Of a DNA stretch of 64,000 bases, positions 9,054-17,653 are shown piece by piece. The translations under genes and the position numbers were made by a program. The first letter of the stretch is position 1. Each line of letters opens with the position of its first letter. The stretch covers positions 58,296 to 122,295 of the forward strand of contig JAZUBQ010000008.1 of NCBI GenBank assembly GCA_045638525.1, given 5' to 3'. This DNA is from SIG452 sp045638525 (GTDB taxonomy: Bacteria; Bacillota; Clostridia; UMGS1840). The notes beneath the pieces are model-generated. The model worked only from the letters and a program-made list of their open reading frames with translations, was not told the origin of the DNA and did no database searches.

Positions 9054-10016
9054 TTACACCAAAGATAAAAAAGCGATGACCGCACCAACTAAGGTAACGG
9101 CAGAAAACAGCAGAACAATTCGGTTTTCTGAATAACCGGAAAGTTCAAAATGATGATGAATGGGAGTCATTTTGAAAATACGTTTTCCTTTGGTCAGCTT
9201 AAAGTAACTAACCTGAAGCATCACGGAAAAGGCTTCAATCAGATAAATGATGCCAACAATCAAAAGCATCAAAGGCATATCGTTTAAAATGGCAAGACCG
9301 GCAACCGCACCGCCTAAAAACAGAGAACCGGTGTCACCCATAAATACTTTTGCAGGATGCAGATTATAAATTAAAAATCCGCACAATGCACCGCATAAAC
9401 CTGCGGCAAAGGAGGTCATTCCCGAAGATAAGGCTACCATAGATGCCAAAGTGAAAAACAAGCTTACCACAAAGGTAACCGAGCCTGCCAAGCCATCAAT
9501 ACCATCGGTCAGATTGACAGCGTTGATAAAGCCAATCATCATAAAGACCAGCAAAATGCTGATGTAATAGGATAAGTCAAGATAAATTTCGGTAAAGGGA
9601 ATCCAAAGGGTGGTTTTTATCACGCCAAGTTCAATTCCTGCCACCGAAAAAGCAGTGCTGACAAACAACATCAGAATTACTTTCCACATTGCACTCAGCC
9701 CCAGGTTTCTTTTTTTCACCACTTTAATGTAATCGTCCAAGAAGCCGATCAGACCGCAGGACAGTGCAAACAAAGCGGCAAATAATCCTTTCATATCACG
9801 CACGAATAGGAGACTGACCACGGTTACGCCCAAAATAAAAATAATTCCGCCCATTGTGGGGGTTCCGGATTTTGATTTGTGCCAGTTAGGTCCGATTTCT
9901 AAGATTTGTTGTCCGAATTTTAATTTTCTGAGCACCGGAATTAAAAGAGGGCCGGAAATTGCACTCACGATAAATCCGACGATGGCACATAATGCCGCTT
10001 GCATTGGGATTCCCAT
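9054..10016 (-). CDS. mraY: Phospho-MurNAc-pentapeptide translocase MraY
   Basis: An integral membrane enzyme of 320 residues that moves phospho-MurNAc-pentapeptide to undecaprenyl phosphate, making lipid I. The catalytic aspartates are present in GFLDDYIKVVKKRN (near residue 95), NLTDGIDGLAG (near 170) and MGDTGSLFLGG (near 230), and the HHH motif is in PIHHHFEL. The ATG start has AAGGAG 8 bases upstream. A GTG three codons earlier would overlap the murF stop but has the ribosome site directly against it. Confidence 0.97.
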   Translation of the reverse strand: MGIPMQAALCAIVGFIVSAISGPLLIPVLRKLKFGQQILEIGPNWHKSKSGTPTMGGIIFILGVTVVSLLFVRDMKGLFAALFALSCGLIGFLDDYIKVVKKRNLGLSAMWKVILMLFVSTAFSVAGIELGVIKTTLWIPFTEIYLDLSYYISILLVFMMIGFINAVNLTDGIDGLAGSVTFVVSLFFTLASMVALSSGMTSFAAGLCGALCGFLIYNLHPAKVFMGDTGSLFLGGAVAGLAILNDMPLMLLIVGIIYLIEAFSVMLQVSYFKLTKGKRIFKMTPIHHHFELSGYSENRIVLLFSAVTLVGAVIAFLSLV

Positions 10017-10021
10017 AGGTA

Positions 10022-11377
10022 TCACTCCTTGTTCTTTGGTAGAAATTGCTTTAATTGTTCATACAGTTCTTCAAAACGGTATGCTCGGGAGGCTTTGAAT
10101 AGCACAACATCTCCCGATGTCCATAATGTGTGTGTTGCTGCTATAAAATCTTCACGGTCAGGGCAAAAAATAATCTGTTTGGGGTTCATTCCTGCTTTGA
10201 TGGCTCCCTCTTGAATCCATTGGGATGCTTCTTCCACGCAAACAAGTTGGTCGATTTGATTTTGGTAGACTGCTTCTCCCACTTTTTGTAAAATGGAAGA
10301 TTGAAATTCTCCCAGTTCTCCAATGGGACCCAAAACAGCAATTTTTCTGTTTCCTTTTGTTTGGCTGAGTAAGCGCAGAGCAGCTTTGTCGGAATCGACA
10401 GAAGCGTTATAACAATCTAAAATTACTCGGATTTCTCCAAGATTTTCGGTTTTTTGACGTAAGCCGACAGATTGGAATTCGGATAAACCTGCCTGAATTT
10501 GATGAGAAGATGCTCCAAGCAGTTTTCCAAGCAACACTGCGGCACTTGCATTTTGAATGTTGTGGATTCCGGCAATGGGGAGTTCATAGGAAGCTCCATC
10601 CATCTGAAAAGACCCTTCTTCCGAAATCACGCTGTAGGGATAATCGGCGTTTGATTCACCAAAGTAATACACTTTTTTGTCAGTACAAACCGTGGAAAGC
10701 AAATCGTTGTCTCCGTTTAAGAGCAGGATACCTTCATCACGCATTCCGTCTGTCAGTTCCATTTTAGCTTTTAAAATATTTTCGCGGCTTCCCAGATATT
10801 CAATGTGGGAAGTTCCGATCATGGTGATAATGCCGATGTGCGGTTTTGCAATGTTGGAAAGGTAGGAGATTTCCCCCGGGTGGTTCATTCCCATTTCCAA
10901 CACAAGATATTCTTCGTCACCTTCTGCTTTTAAGATGGTGAGCGGAAGTCCGATGTGATTGTTGAAGTTGCCTGAGGTAGCCAGGGTTTTACCCAGTTGG
11001 GATACAACGGATGCCACAAACTGACGGGTGGTGGTTTTCCCCACACTTCCGGTGATACCGATTACGGTTGCATTCAGATGTTTGCACACGTAGGAAGCAA
11101 GTTGCCCCAGTGCCTGTGTGGTATCTTCTACCAAAATCGCAAATTTTGCAGTTTCAGGAACAGCTTCGGTTTGTGTCAAAAATCCTTTTGCACCGTTTTC
11201 GATTGCGTTTTGCAGATATTGATGTCCGTCGTGTACTTCACCCACCAAAGGGATGAATAATTCTGTGGTCATCGTCTGACGGCTGTCTGTGCATACAAAG
11301 CGAAAGGTGTCTTCCTTTGTTCCATACAGCAGAGTTCCGTCTACTGCTTCCAATAATTGGCCAACTGTTAATTGCAT
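10022..11377 (-). CDS. murF: UDP-MurNAc-tripeptide D-Ala-D-Ala ligase MurF
   Basis: Adds D-Ala-D-Ala to the UDP-MurNAc tripeptide. At 451 residues it is of normal length. The ATP loop is GITGSVGKTTTRQF near residue 105, the central-domain signature VLEMGMNHPGEI near residue 155, and the C-terminal ligase domain includes VILDCYNASVDSDKAAL. It overlaps murE by 10 bases and stops just before mraY, so translation of the three is probably coupled. Confidence 0.96.
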   Translation of the reverse strand: MQLTVGQLLEAVDGTLLYGTKEDTFRFVCTDSRQTMTTELFIPLVGEVHDGHQYLQNAIENGAKGFLTQTEAVPETAKFAILVEDTTQALGQLASYVCKHLNATVIGITGSVGKTTTRQFVASVVSQLGKTLATSGNFNNHIGLPLTILKAEGDEEYLVLEMGMNHPGEISYLSNIAKPHIGIITMIGTSHIEYLGSRENILKAKMELTDGMRDEGILLLNGDNDLLSTVCTDKKVYYFGESNADYPYSVISEEGSFQMDGASYELPIAGIHNIQNASAAVLLGKLLGASSHQIQAGLSEFQSVGLRQKTENLGEIRVILDCYNASVDSDKAALRLLSQTKGNRKIAVLGPIGELGEFQSSILQKVGEAVYQNQIDQLVCVEEASQWIQEGAIKAGMNPKQIIFCPDREDFIAATHTLWTSGDVVLFKASRAYRFEELYEQLKQFLPKNKE

Positions 11378-12813
11378 AATGATTTCACAACTTCTCTTTC
11401 ATCAAATTCGATTTCGTAATCTTTAAATTTTTGCACCGTTTCGTGGCCTTTGCCCAACAAAAGGATGATGTCATTTTCTTCTGCCAGACTCATTGCCAGA
11501 GCAATGGCCTTTTTGCGGTCAGGCTCGGAATATACATGGGTGCGGTCTGTAATCCCTGTAAAGATATCGTCAATAATGGCTTGCATATCTTCACTGCGGG
11601 GATTATCGCTGGTGACAACAACCAAATCGGAATACTGTTTGGCAATTGCACCCATTTTGGGACGTTTGCCTTTATCTCGGTCACCTCCGCAACCAAACAC
11701 GGTGATGACACGGGCGGGTTTGAAGCCGTTTACGGTGGATAAAATGTTTTCCATGCCGTCCGGCGTGTGTGCATAGTCAATCATTACCTGATAGGGTTTA
11801 TCGATTTCTACCAGTTCACATCTGCCTTTGACAGTTTTTGTTTTTTTCAGTGCCATCCGCACAAATCCGTCCGGAACCAAAAGTGCGCCGGACAGTGCAC
11901 AGACTGCCAGAGAGTTGTATATTGAAAATCCGCCGGGAATGGGAAAATTGATGCGGAAAGGATCTTTTTCACACAACACGGTATACGATACACCGTCTGC
12001 ACGGGACTCAATTTCGGTTGCCTGAAAGTCGCAGGCGTTGTTGATTCCGTATGTGATTACGGTGTTCGCAGCTTGTGCTTTCATCGTTTCGGCATAAGGA
12101 CTGTCGGCATTGATGATAGAAATTTTACATTGACGGAAAAACTCTGCTTTGGTATTCGCGTAGTTTTCCATCGTAATATGATAGTCCAGATGATCCTGAG
12201 TCAAATTGGTGAATATCCCGATTTCAAACGGGATTGCAGCAACTCTGCCCAAGCTGATGGAATGAGAAGAAACTTCCATTACGGCAAAGTCGCAGTTTTC
12301 TTCTGCCATTTTTCCAAGATACGAGAACAGCTCCGGTGCTTCGGGAGTTGTGGCATTGGCAGGGTAGGAGGTTTTATCAATTACGATTTCGTTTGTGCCG
12401 ATTAAACCTACTTTATAGCCGCAAACTTCCAGCATATTTTTTACCAGATTTGTGGTTGTGGTTTTGCCGTTGGTTCCGGTAACTCCAACTATCCGAAGTT
12501 TTTTCTGGGGATTGTTGTAAAAAGCGGCAGACAAATAAGATAATGCAGAATTGGTGTTTTCCACCACCAGATTGATTGCCGAACCGGTTTCTGCCGGGCG
12601 TTCCGATACCACTGCAACTGCACCTTTTTGAATTGCGTCCTGAATATATTCATGACGGTCGGAACGGATTCCTTTGATGCACACAAACAAACTTCCTTCG
12701 GTGACTGTTCTGGTATCAAAGGAGATATTTTTGATTTCGGTTGCTTGTAAAATTTCGTCTGAATGGCTTTGCGAAAGTATTGTGATATGATTTCGTAATT
12801 CAGATAATAGCAT
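11368..12813 (-). CDS. murE: UDP-MurNAc-L-Ala-D-Glu meso-diaminopimelate ligase MurE
   Basis: Adds the third amino acid of the stem peptide. At 481 residues it carries the ATP loop VTGTNGKTTTTNLV (near residue 112), the carbamylated-lysine region and the C-terminal motif TSDNPRSEDM. The DNPR sequence is known to mark ligases that use meso-diaminopimelate rather than lysine, so a DAP-type peptidoglycan is inferred. The start follows GAGGAATACC. It lies 17 bases after the PBP gene. Confidence 0.95.
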   Translation of the reverse strand: MLLSELRNHITILSQSHSDEILQATEIKNISFDTRTVTEGSLFVCIKGIRSDRHEYIQDAIQKGAVAVVSERPAETGSAINLVVENTNSALSYLSAAFYNNPQKKLRIVGVTGTNGKTTTTNLVKNMLEVCGYKVGLIGTNEIVIDKTSYPANATTPEAPELFSYLGKMAEENCDFAVMEVSSHSISLGRVAAIPFEIGIFTNLTQDHLDYHITMENYANTKAEFFRQCKISIINADSPYAETMKAQAANTVITYGINNACDFQATEIESRADGVSYTVLCEKDPFRINFPIPGGFSIYNSLAVCALSGALLVPDGFVRMALKKTKTVKGRCELVEIDKPYQVMIDYAHTPDGMENILSTVNGFKPARVITVFGCGGDRDKGKRPKMGAIAKQYSDLVVVTSDNPRSEDMQAIIDDIFTGITDRTHVYSEPDRKKAIALAMSLAEENDIILLLGKGHETVQKFKDYEIEFDEREVVKSLCN

Positions 12814-12830
12814 GGTATTCCTCGACTTTC

Positions 12831-15026
12831 TTATTCGGACTGAGATTCGTTTTGATAAGAAAACTGGACGGTGATTTCAGAACCGATGGTGGCATATTCT
12901 CCGGAAGCGATGCTTTGCTCTTGTGCAACTGCATTCTGTGTGGTGTTTTCAATGCCAACGGCATGGAACTGGAATTTTGCGTTTTCTATGATGGCTTTGG
13001 CATCTTCAAAACTTTTTCCTATCACGTTGGGTACTTCCACACTGTTAGAGGGTCTGGCATCGCCGGTGTAGACAATCACGGTTCCGTTTCGTGCAATGAT
13101 GACGCCGGCATTGGGAACTTGCGCTGTTACAACATTTCCGTCACCTTCCACAACACAGCGTAATCCGCTTTGAGAGATAATCTGACGTGCTTCGGACAGA
13201 TTCATTCCGCCTACTGCAGGTACTTCAGCATCACTTTCAGCCATTTGATCACCGGGAAGTTCGGGTTCGATATCTAAGTAACGAAGAACATCGTCTAAAA
13301 TTTTTCCTGCCAGAGGAGAAGCAATGGTACCACCCATATGGTTGCCTGCCGGCGGTTCATCCAACAGAAGTAAAATAGCAACCTGAGGGTCGTTTGCCGG
13401 AGCAATACCTGCGAAAGAGGCAACGTATTTTTGATTTCCACGCGGAATTTTTTCACTGGTACCGGTTTTTCCACCAATGCGGAAACCTTCCAGATAGGCT
13501 TTGTTACCGGTTCCTTCCGAAACTACGGCTTCCATTAAACCACGCATAATCTGAGAGGTCTGAGCAGACACCACCTGACGAACCTCGGTGGTATCAAAGG
13601 ATTGAATCACTGTTCCGCTGGAATCGGTGATATTTTTGATTAAATGGGGTTTCAATAACTTTCCGTCATTGGCAACGGCACTGATTGCCGTAATCATTTG
13701 CAACGGAGTTACGGTGGGACCTTGCCCAAAGGATGCGGTTGCAAGTTCCACTTCGTTAAAGCTACCTTCGGGATAGAACTGACCGTTAGTTTCGCCATAC
13801 AGTTCAATTCCTGTTTTTTCGGTGAAGCCAAAACCTTTGTAGTAGTTGTAGAAGGTTTTTTGACCAATTCTTGCGCCGATTTGCATAAATGCGGGGTTAC
13901 AGGAGTTCATTAACGCTCCGGTCAGATCCAGAGTTCCGTGTCCGGCAGCTTTCCAACAACCGATGTGTACGTTTGCTACTGTATGACTTCCGGTGCAGTT
14001 GAATCCATCTTGCAGAGATACCACGTTTTCTTCCAATGCCATAGCAGAGGTGATGATTTTAAAGGTGGAACCGGGTTCGTAGCTGTCAACTACAGCTTTG
14101 TTTCTCCAAAGTTTGTTAAGATATTCGTTGGTAGCTTTGCTTTTTTCTTCCGCATCACTGATTGCTTCGATTGAGCGTTTTATGGAAATGTCGGTAATTT
14201 CAAAAGGCTCGTTCAGATTAAAGTCAGGCTTGGTTGCCATTGCCAGAATTTCTCCGGTTTTCACATCCATAATGATGCCGGCAGCACCGTTTGCCAGTTG
14301 TAAATCGGTCAACGCCTGCTCCAGATGTTTTTCCAGGAAATGCTGGATGGAAACATCGATGGTTAATGTGATATCTGAGCCGTCTTCGGGGGTATAGTAA
14401 CGGTCATATTTGTAGGGCATTTCGGTCCCGTCAGCATTTCTTGCGGTAACAATTCTGCCGTACTGACCTTTTAATGTGCTGTCATACACCTGCTCGATTC
14501 CAAGTAACCCCTGGTTATCTGCTCCTGTAAATCCGATGATATGAGAAGCAATGTTGTTGTAGGGGTAGTATCGTTTGGTATCGGCATCCAGATATACACC
14601 TGTCAGTTTTGCTTCACGAATTGCATCTGCCTGTTCTTTTTCCACTTTTCGCTTAATGAGAACGTAAGAGGTGTTCATCTGGATTTTTTCCAGAATGGAA
14701 TCTTTTTCTAAATCTAAAATTTCTGCCAGTTTTTCAGCACAGGTCAGGGGGTCGCCGTCGGAACGTACGGTAATGGGAGAGATGCTGACGGTTTCCACAT
14801 CTGCACTGACAGCCAACTGTTTTCCGTTACGGTCGTAAATGGTGCCTCGTTTTGCGTTAATCATACGGTCTCTGGTTTGTTGTTCGATGGCTTCTTTTGA
14901 CAACCATTCCCCATCTACAAACTGGATGATGGAAATTCGCACCACAAAAAAAACAAAGCAGAGTAACAGAAGACCGCTCAGCCATAAAATTCGTTTTTTT
15001 GTTTTTAATAAACTGTTCTTTTTCAT
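12831..15026 (-). CDS. spoVD: Class B penicillin-binding protein with two PASTA domains (SpoVD/PBP2 type)
   Basis: A 731-residue membrane-anchored transpeptidase that crosslinks peptidoglycan with its SEDS partner FtsW. In order: an N-terminal membrane segment (residues 14-32), the PBP dimerisation domain (about 50-220), then the transpeptidase domain with SxxK in YEPGSTFKI (near 317), SxN in LMNSCNPAF and KTG in GGKTGTSEK. Two PASTA repeats (about 605-660 and 665-728) end the protein. It could be the vegetative divisome PBP or the sporulation SpoVD. Bacillus SpoVD has one PASTA, so a vegetative role is quite possible. Confidence 0.9.
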   Translation of the reverse strand: MKKNSLLKTKKRILWLSGLLLLCFVFFVVRISIIQFVDGEWLSKEAIEQQTRDRMINAKRGTIYDRNGKQLAVSADVETVSISPITVRSDGDPLTCAEKLAEILDLEKDSILEKIQMNTSYVLIKRKVEKEQADAIREAKLTGVYLDADTKRYYPYNNIASHIIGFTGADNQGLLGIEQVYDSTLKGQYGRIVTARNADGTEMPYKYDRYYTPEDGSDITLTIDVSIQHFLEKHLEQALTDLQLANGAAGIIMDVKTGEILAMATKPDFNLNEPFEITDISIKRSIEAISDAEEKSKATNEYLNKLWRNKAVVDSYEPGSTFKIITSAMALEENVVSLQDGFNCTGSHTVANVHIGCWKAAGHGTLDLTGALMNSCNPAFMQIGARIGQKTFYNYYKGFGFTEKTGIELYGETNGQFYPEGSFNEVELATASFGQGPTVTPLQMITAISAVANDGKLLKPHLIKNITDSSGTVIQSFDTTEVRQVVSAQTSQIMRGLMEAVVSEGTGNKAYLEGFRIGGKTGTSEKIPRGNQKYVASFAGIAPANDPQVAILLLLDEPPAGNHMGGTIASPLAGKILDDVLRYLDIEPELPGDQMAESDAEVPAVGGMNLSEARQIISQSGLRCVVEGDGNVVTAQVPNAGVIIARNGTVIVYTGDARPSNSVEVPNVIGKSFEDAKAIIENAKFQFHAVGIENTTQNAVAQEQSIASGEYATIGSEITVQFSYQNESQSE

Positions 15027-15114
15027 GGGATTCCTTCCTTTTTACAGAGGAAAATTTAGAGGGAATATATGGAAAATTGAGGAATGAACTCATCCCTCAA
15101 TCTATCCTATTCTT

Positions 15115-15582
15115 CTATTCTTCCAAATATGCCAGCAGACCATTTTGCACATGGATTTTTTTGGAGTTATCTTCTTCTTTGGGAGCAGTTTTTGCCATTA
15201 CCCCATAGTCTTGTCCTTTCACATCAATGTACACAATCTGTTCACTTCTTGCCCGATTCATATTGTAACTTGCGATGGCAAGTTCTTCCACGGTTTTTAA
15301 ATCAATTTTCTGATTGATTTCAATTTCTTTTTTCTTATTGGCAGAATAGAGTTCTGCATATTCGGCTTTTAATGAGGCGTTCTTTTTACTTTGTTCTGTA
15401 ATTTGCACATTTTGCAGGATTAATGAAATCCCGCCCAGAATGAAAAATGCAATCACAACTGCAATTCGCAGATGACTCATACGTTTTTCTTTTGCCCGTC
15501 TTTTTTCAATGACAGGTCTGATATCATGCATCAGAGCTTCTCTTTTTCGCTTGCTCTGATACGCAAGATTTTGCTGTGCCAT
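15115..15582 (-). CDS. ftsL: FtsL-like cell division protein
   Basis: A 155-residue bitopic protein with a basic cytoplasmic N terminus (KRKREALMHDIRPVIEKRRAK), a single membrane segment (about residues 39-58) and an extracytoplasmic coiled coil (60-100). It ends in an acidic and lysine-rich tail. Sequence conservation in this family is low, so the call rests on topology plus position between rsmH and the class B PBP, where ftsL always lies. An AAGGAGG site precedes the ATG. Confidence 0.8.
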   Translation of the reverse strand: MAQQNLAYQSKRKREALMHDIRPVIEKRRAKEKRMSHLRIAVVIAFFILGGISLILQNVQITEQSKKNASLKAEYAELYSANKKKEIEINQKIDLKTVEELAIASYNMNRARSEQIVYIDVKGQDYGVMAKTAPKEEDNSKKIHVQNGLLAYLEE

Positions 15583-15623
15583 AATACGCCTCCTTTACAT
15601 ATAATATAATAAGAAAAGAAAAA

Positions 15624-16544
15624 TTATAACTTTTCTATAATTCTTAGTTTTGCGGATTTGCTTCTTGGGTTTTCTTCCATCTCTTGTTCGGTGGGAAGAA
15701 TGGGTTTTCTGGTAATGATTTTTGCCAACGGTTTTTTGTTGCAAACACAAACGGGAAATTCCGGCGGACAAGTGCAAACATTTACCAGACTTTTAAAATA
15801 TTCCTTCACAATTCTGTCTTCTAAAGAATGAAAGGTGATGATGCACATTCTGCCACCCGGCTTTAACAGAGAGAAAAAGCTCTCCAACCCTTGCTTTAAG
15901 GAATCCAGCTCGGTATTTACTTCAATCCGGATTGCCTGAAAGGTTCGTTTGGCGGGATGCTTTTCCCGAAGGCTTTTCTGTGGCATGGACCGACGAATAA
16001 TTTCAATCAGTTCCCCGGTGGTTTCAATCGGTTTGATTTCTCTTTGCTTTACAATGTTTTGTGCGATACTTTTTGCAAACTTTTCTTCTCCGTAAGTGGA
16101 AAGGATGTAGGTTAACTGCTGCGGAGTGTAGGTGTTAACCACTGTTTTTGCACAAAGAGGGGAAGAACGGTCCATTCGCATATCCAAAACGGCATCTTCC
16201 CGATAGGAAAATCCACGCTCTTTGTTATCCAGCTGATAGGACGAAACACCCAAATCGGCTAAAATACCGTCCACGGGTTCGGTGACATAATCTTTGATAT
16301 TACGAAAGTCCGAACGGATGAACTGTTTTTGACAGATGGTATCTTCCAATCTTTGTTTCGCAACAACAAAAGCTTCTTCGTCACGGTCCACTCCGATGAA
16401 TTTGCCTTGCTCGGACAACTGATTGCAAATGTGACGGGAATGTCCTGCGCCTCCCATTGTGGCATCTACATAAGTGCCGTCAGGAGAAATGGCAAGACCT
16501 TCGATACATTCGTTTAGCAAAATGCTTACATGTTTGAATTCCAT
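15624..16544 (-). CDS. rsmH: 16S rRNA (cytosine-1402-N4) methyltransferase RsmH
   Basis: Methylates N4 of C1402 in the 16S rRNA P site using S-adenosylmethionine. At 306 residues it has the SAM-binding loop DATMGGAGHSRHIC (near residues 32-45), the helix after ADLGVSSYQLD and the late motif GGRMCIITFHSLEDRIVK. The start MEFKHVSIL was chosen; a TTG five codons earlier would overlap mraZ. It lies 4 bases after the mraZ stop. Confidence 0.96.
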   Translation of the reverse strand: MEFKHVSILLNECIEGLAISPDGTYVDATMGGAGHSRHICNQLSEQGKFIGVDRDEEAFVVAKQRLEDTICQKQFIRSDFRNIKDYVTEPVDGILADLGVSSYQLDNKERGFSYREDAVLDMRMDRSSPLCAKTVVNTYTPQQLTYILSTYGEEKFAKSIAQNIVKQREIKPIETTGELIEIIRRSMPQKSLREKHPAKRTFQAIRIEVNTELDSLKQGLESFFSLLKPGGRMCIITFHSLEDRIVKEYFKSLVNVCTCPPEFPVCVCNKKPLAKIITRKPILPTEQEMEENPRSKSAKLRIIEKL

Positions 16545-16548
16545 AAAA

Positions 16549-16977
16549 CTAAATTCCAAAAATATCTAAAATTTCAGACAGTTTCTGAGGTTCTTCTTCA
16601 GTCTGTCGTTCATATTTTTCGTATTCCATAACATCCCAGATTTCAATTCGGCTGGAAGCACCGGCAATGATGATATCCTTGTTTAATCCGGCAAAATCCC
16701 GAAGATCCGGCGGAATTACGAAACGACCTTGCTTATCGGCAGAGACAAGCTCGGTGTGATTGAAAATATAACGCTGAATACGTCCGCCGTCGTTAGAAAT
16801 GGGAAGTGCTTTGATTTTTGCTTCCAATTCGTGATACCCTTCCTGGGTGTAGACAAACAGGCACTTTTCAAACCCACGCAGCACAAAAAAACTTTCACCC
16901 AAATTCTCCCGATATTTCGATGGAAGTATGACTCTGCCCTTGGCATCTATGGTATGTTTCGCCTGTCCGTAAAACAT
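16549..16977 (-). CDS. mraZ: Transcriptional regulator MraZ
   Basis: A 142-residue protein with two AbrB-like SpoVT/MraZ repeats (DAKGRVILPSKYRE near residue 12 and SADKQGRFVIPPDLRD near residue 79). MraZ forms octameric rings and represses its own dcw operon by binding direct repeats ahead of the gene; such repeats are visible here at 17076-17115. It is the first gene of the cluster with a good GAGGT site. Confidence 0.95.
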   Translation of the reverse strand: MFYGQAKHTIDAKGRVILPSKYRENLGESFFVLRGFEKCLFVYTQEGYHELEAKIKALPISNDGGRIQRYIFNHTELVSADKQGRFVIPPDLRDFAGLNKDIIIAGASSRIEIWDVMEYEKYERQTEEEPQKLSEILDIFGI

Positions 16978-17075
16978 AACCTACCTCGTGTTTTCTGTGG
17001 ATTTTCGTTTGTAAAAAAGAGTTTGATGGGAAAAATGAGAAGTTTTCCACAAAAAAATGGAATTTTCAACATGAA

Positions 17076-17115
17076 TTCCACCACTTTGTGGATTTTTGTT
17101 CCACTTCACCCCACT
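17076..17115 (-). promoter_or_regulatory. Probable MraZ operator (AGTGG repeats in 10-bp phase)
   Basis: Read on the minus strand, four consecutive 10-base units begin AGTGGGGTGA, AGTGGAACAA, AAATCCACAA, AGTGGTGGAA. Units 1, 2 and 4 carry the AGTGG core, so copies sit on the same face of the helix. They lie just after the probable transcription start, where a repressor would block the operon. The pattern matches the tandem-repeat operators known for MraZ. Confidence 0.7.
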
Positions 17116-17124
17116 TTTATATAC

Positions 17125-17152
17125 ATTTTAACATATTTTTTGAAAAAATCAA
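17125..17152 (-). promoter_or_regulatory. Sigma-A promoter of the dcw operon
   Basis: Minus-strand TTGATT, 16 bases, TAAAAT, about 150 bases before mraZ and immediately ahead of the MraZ repeats. The 140 bases between this promoter and the divergent tRNA promoter at 17294 are A/T-rich and show no other feature. Confidence 0.7.
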
Positions 17153-17293
17153 GTATTTTTCTTAAATTTATTGAAATTTTTTTAAATTTTGATTACAAAA
17201 GATGATCAGGGTGGGAGAGAGGTGCCAAAATGCCCTCTGTTATCAAGAAAAATAAAAAAATTCAGAAAAAAATAAAAAAATTGAAAAAAAGTA

Positions 17294-17322
17294 TTGACAA
17301 ATCGAAAATGTTCTGCTATAAT
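17294..17322 (+). promoter_or_regulatory. Sigma-A promoter for tRNA-Val
   Basis: Consensus TTGACA, 17 bases, TATAAT, ending 32 bases before the tRNA. Confidence 0.85.
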
Positions 17323-17354
17323 AGCCAATGCTTGAAGAAAGCAACAACCCGTGT

Positions 17355-17430
17355 GGGAGCATAGCTCAGCTGGGAGAGCATCTGCCTTACAAGCAGAGGG
17401 TCATAGGTTCGAGCCCTATTGTTCCCACCA
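17355..17430 (+). tRNA. tRNA-Val (anticodon TAC)
   Basis: A complete 76-base cloverleaf with acceptor GGGAGCA/TGTTCCC. The D arm is AGCTCAGCTGGGAGAGC, the anticodon stem TCTGC/GCAGA has loop CTTACAA, and the T arm contains GGTTCGAGCCC. The 3' CCA is encoded. Confidence 0.97.
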
Positions 17431-17432
17431 GA

Positions 17433-17470
17433 AAAAAGCACCAAGCTTGTATCAAGATTGGTGCTTTTTT
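17433..17470 (+). terminator. Intrinsic terminator after tRNA-Val
   Basis: GCACCAA pairs with TTGGTGC around a 13-base loop, flanked by A6 and T6. A close relative sits at 30638-30675 before the related hairpin array. Confidence 0.85.
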
Positions 17471-17598
17471 CAACGAAATACACTTTCAGCGTGTGAAATA
17501 ATACTATCGCATTGTGAAATAGCTTCGCTGTGAAATATTTGCTTCGCAAATGTTAAAGGCGTATTTCATTTCACATCAAGCATTGCTTGATATTTCAC
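17471..17598 (+). repeat. Hairpin array A (GTGAAAT-spaced mini-palindromes)
   Basis: A run of very short stem-loops separated by GTGAAAT in the first half and by its complement ATTTCAC in the second. Examples are AGCTTCGCT, ATTTGCTTCGCAAAT and ATCAAGCATTGCTTGAT, several with TTCG loops. The first and last parts (CGAAATAC and GTATTTC) can also pair, so the whole can fold as one branched structure. It starts directly after the tRNA-Val terminator and is followed by the four-helix-bundle gene. The same element, inverted, is at 30465-30637. Confidence 0.85.
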
Positions 17599-17601
17599 TT
17601 A

Positions 17602-17630
17602 TAGACAATTTGCATTATATATACTACAAT
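17602..17630 (+). promoter_or_regulatory. Possible promoter for the four-helix-bundle gene
   Basis: TAGACA, 17 bases, TACAAT, beginning right after the hairpin array and ending 23 bases before the ATG. Confidence 0.5.
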
Positions 17631-17653
17631 TTATATTAAGAAGTTGATATAAT

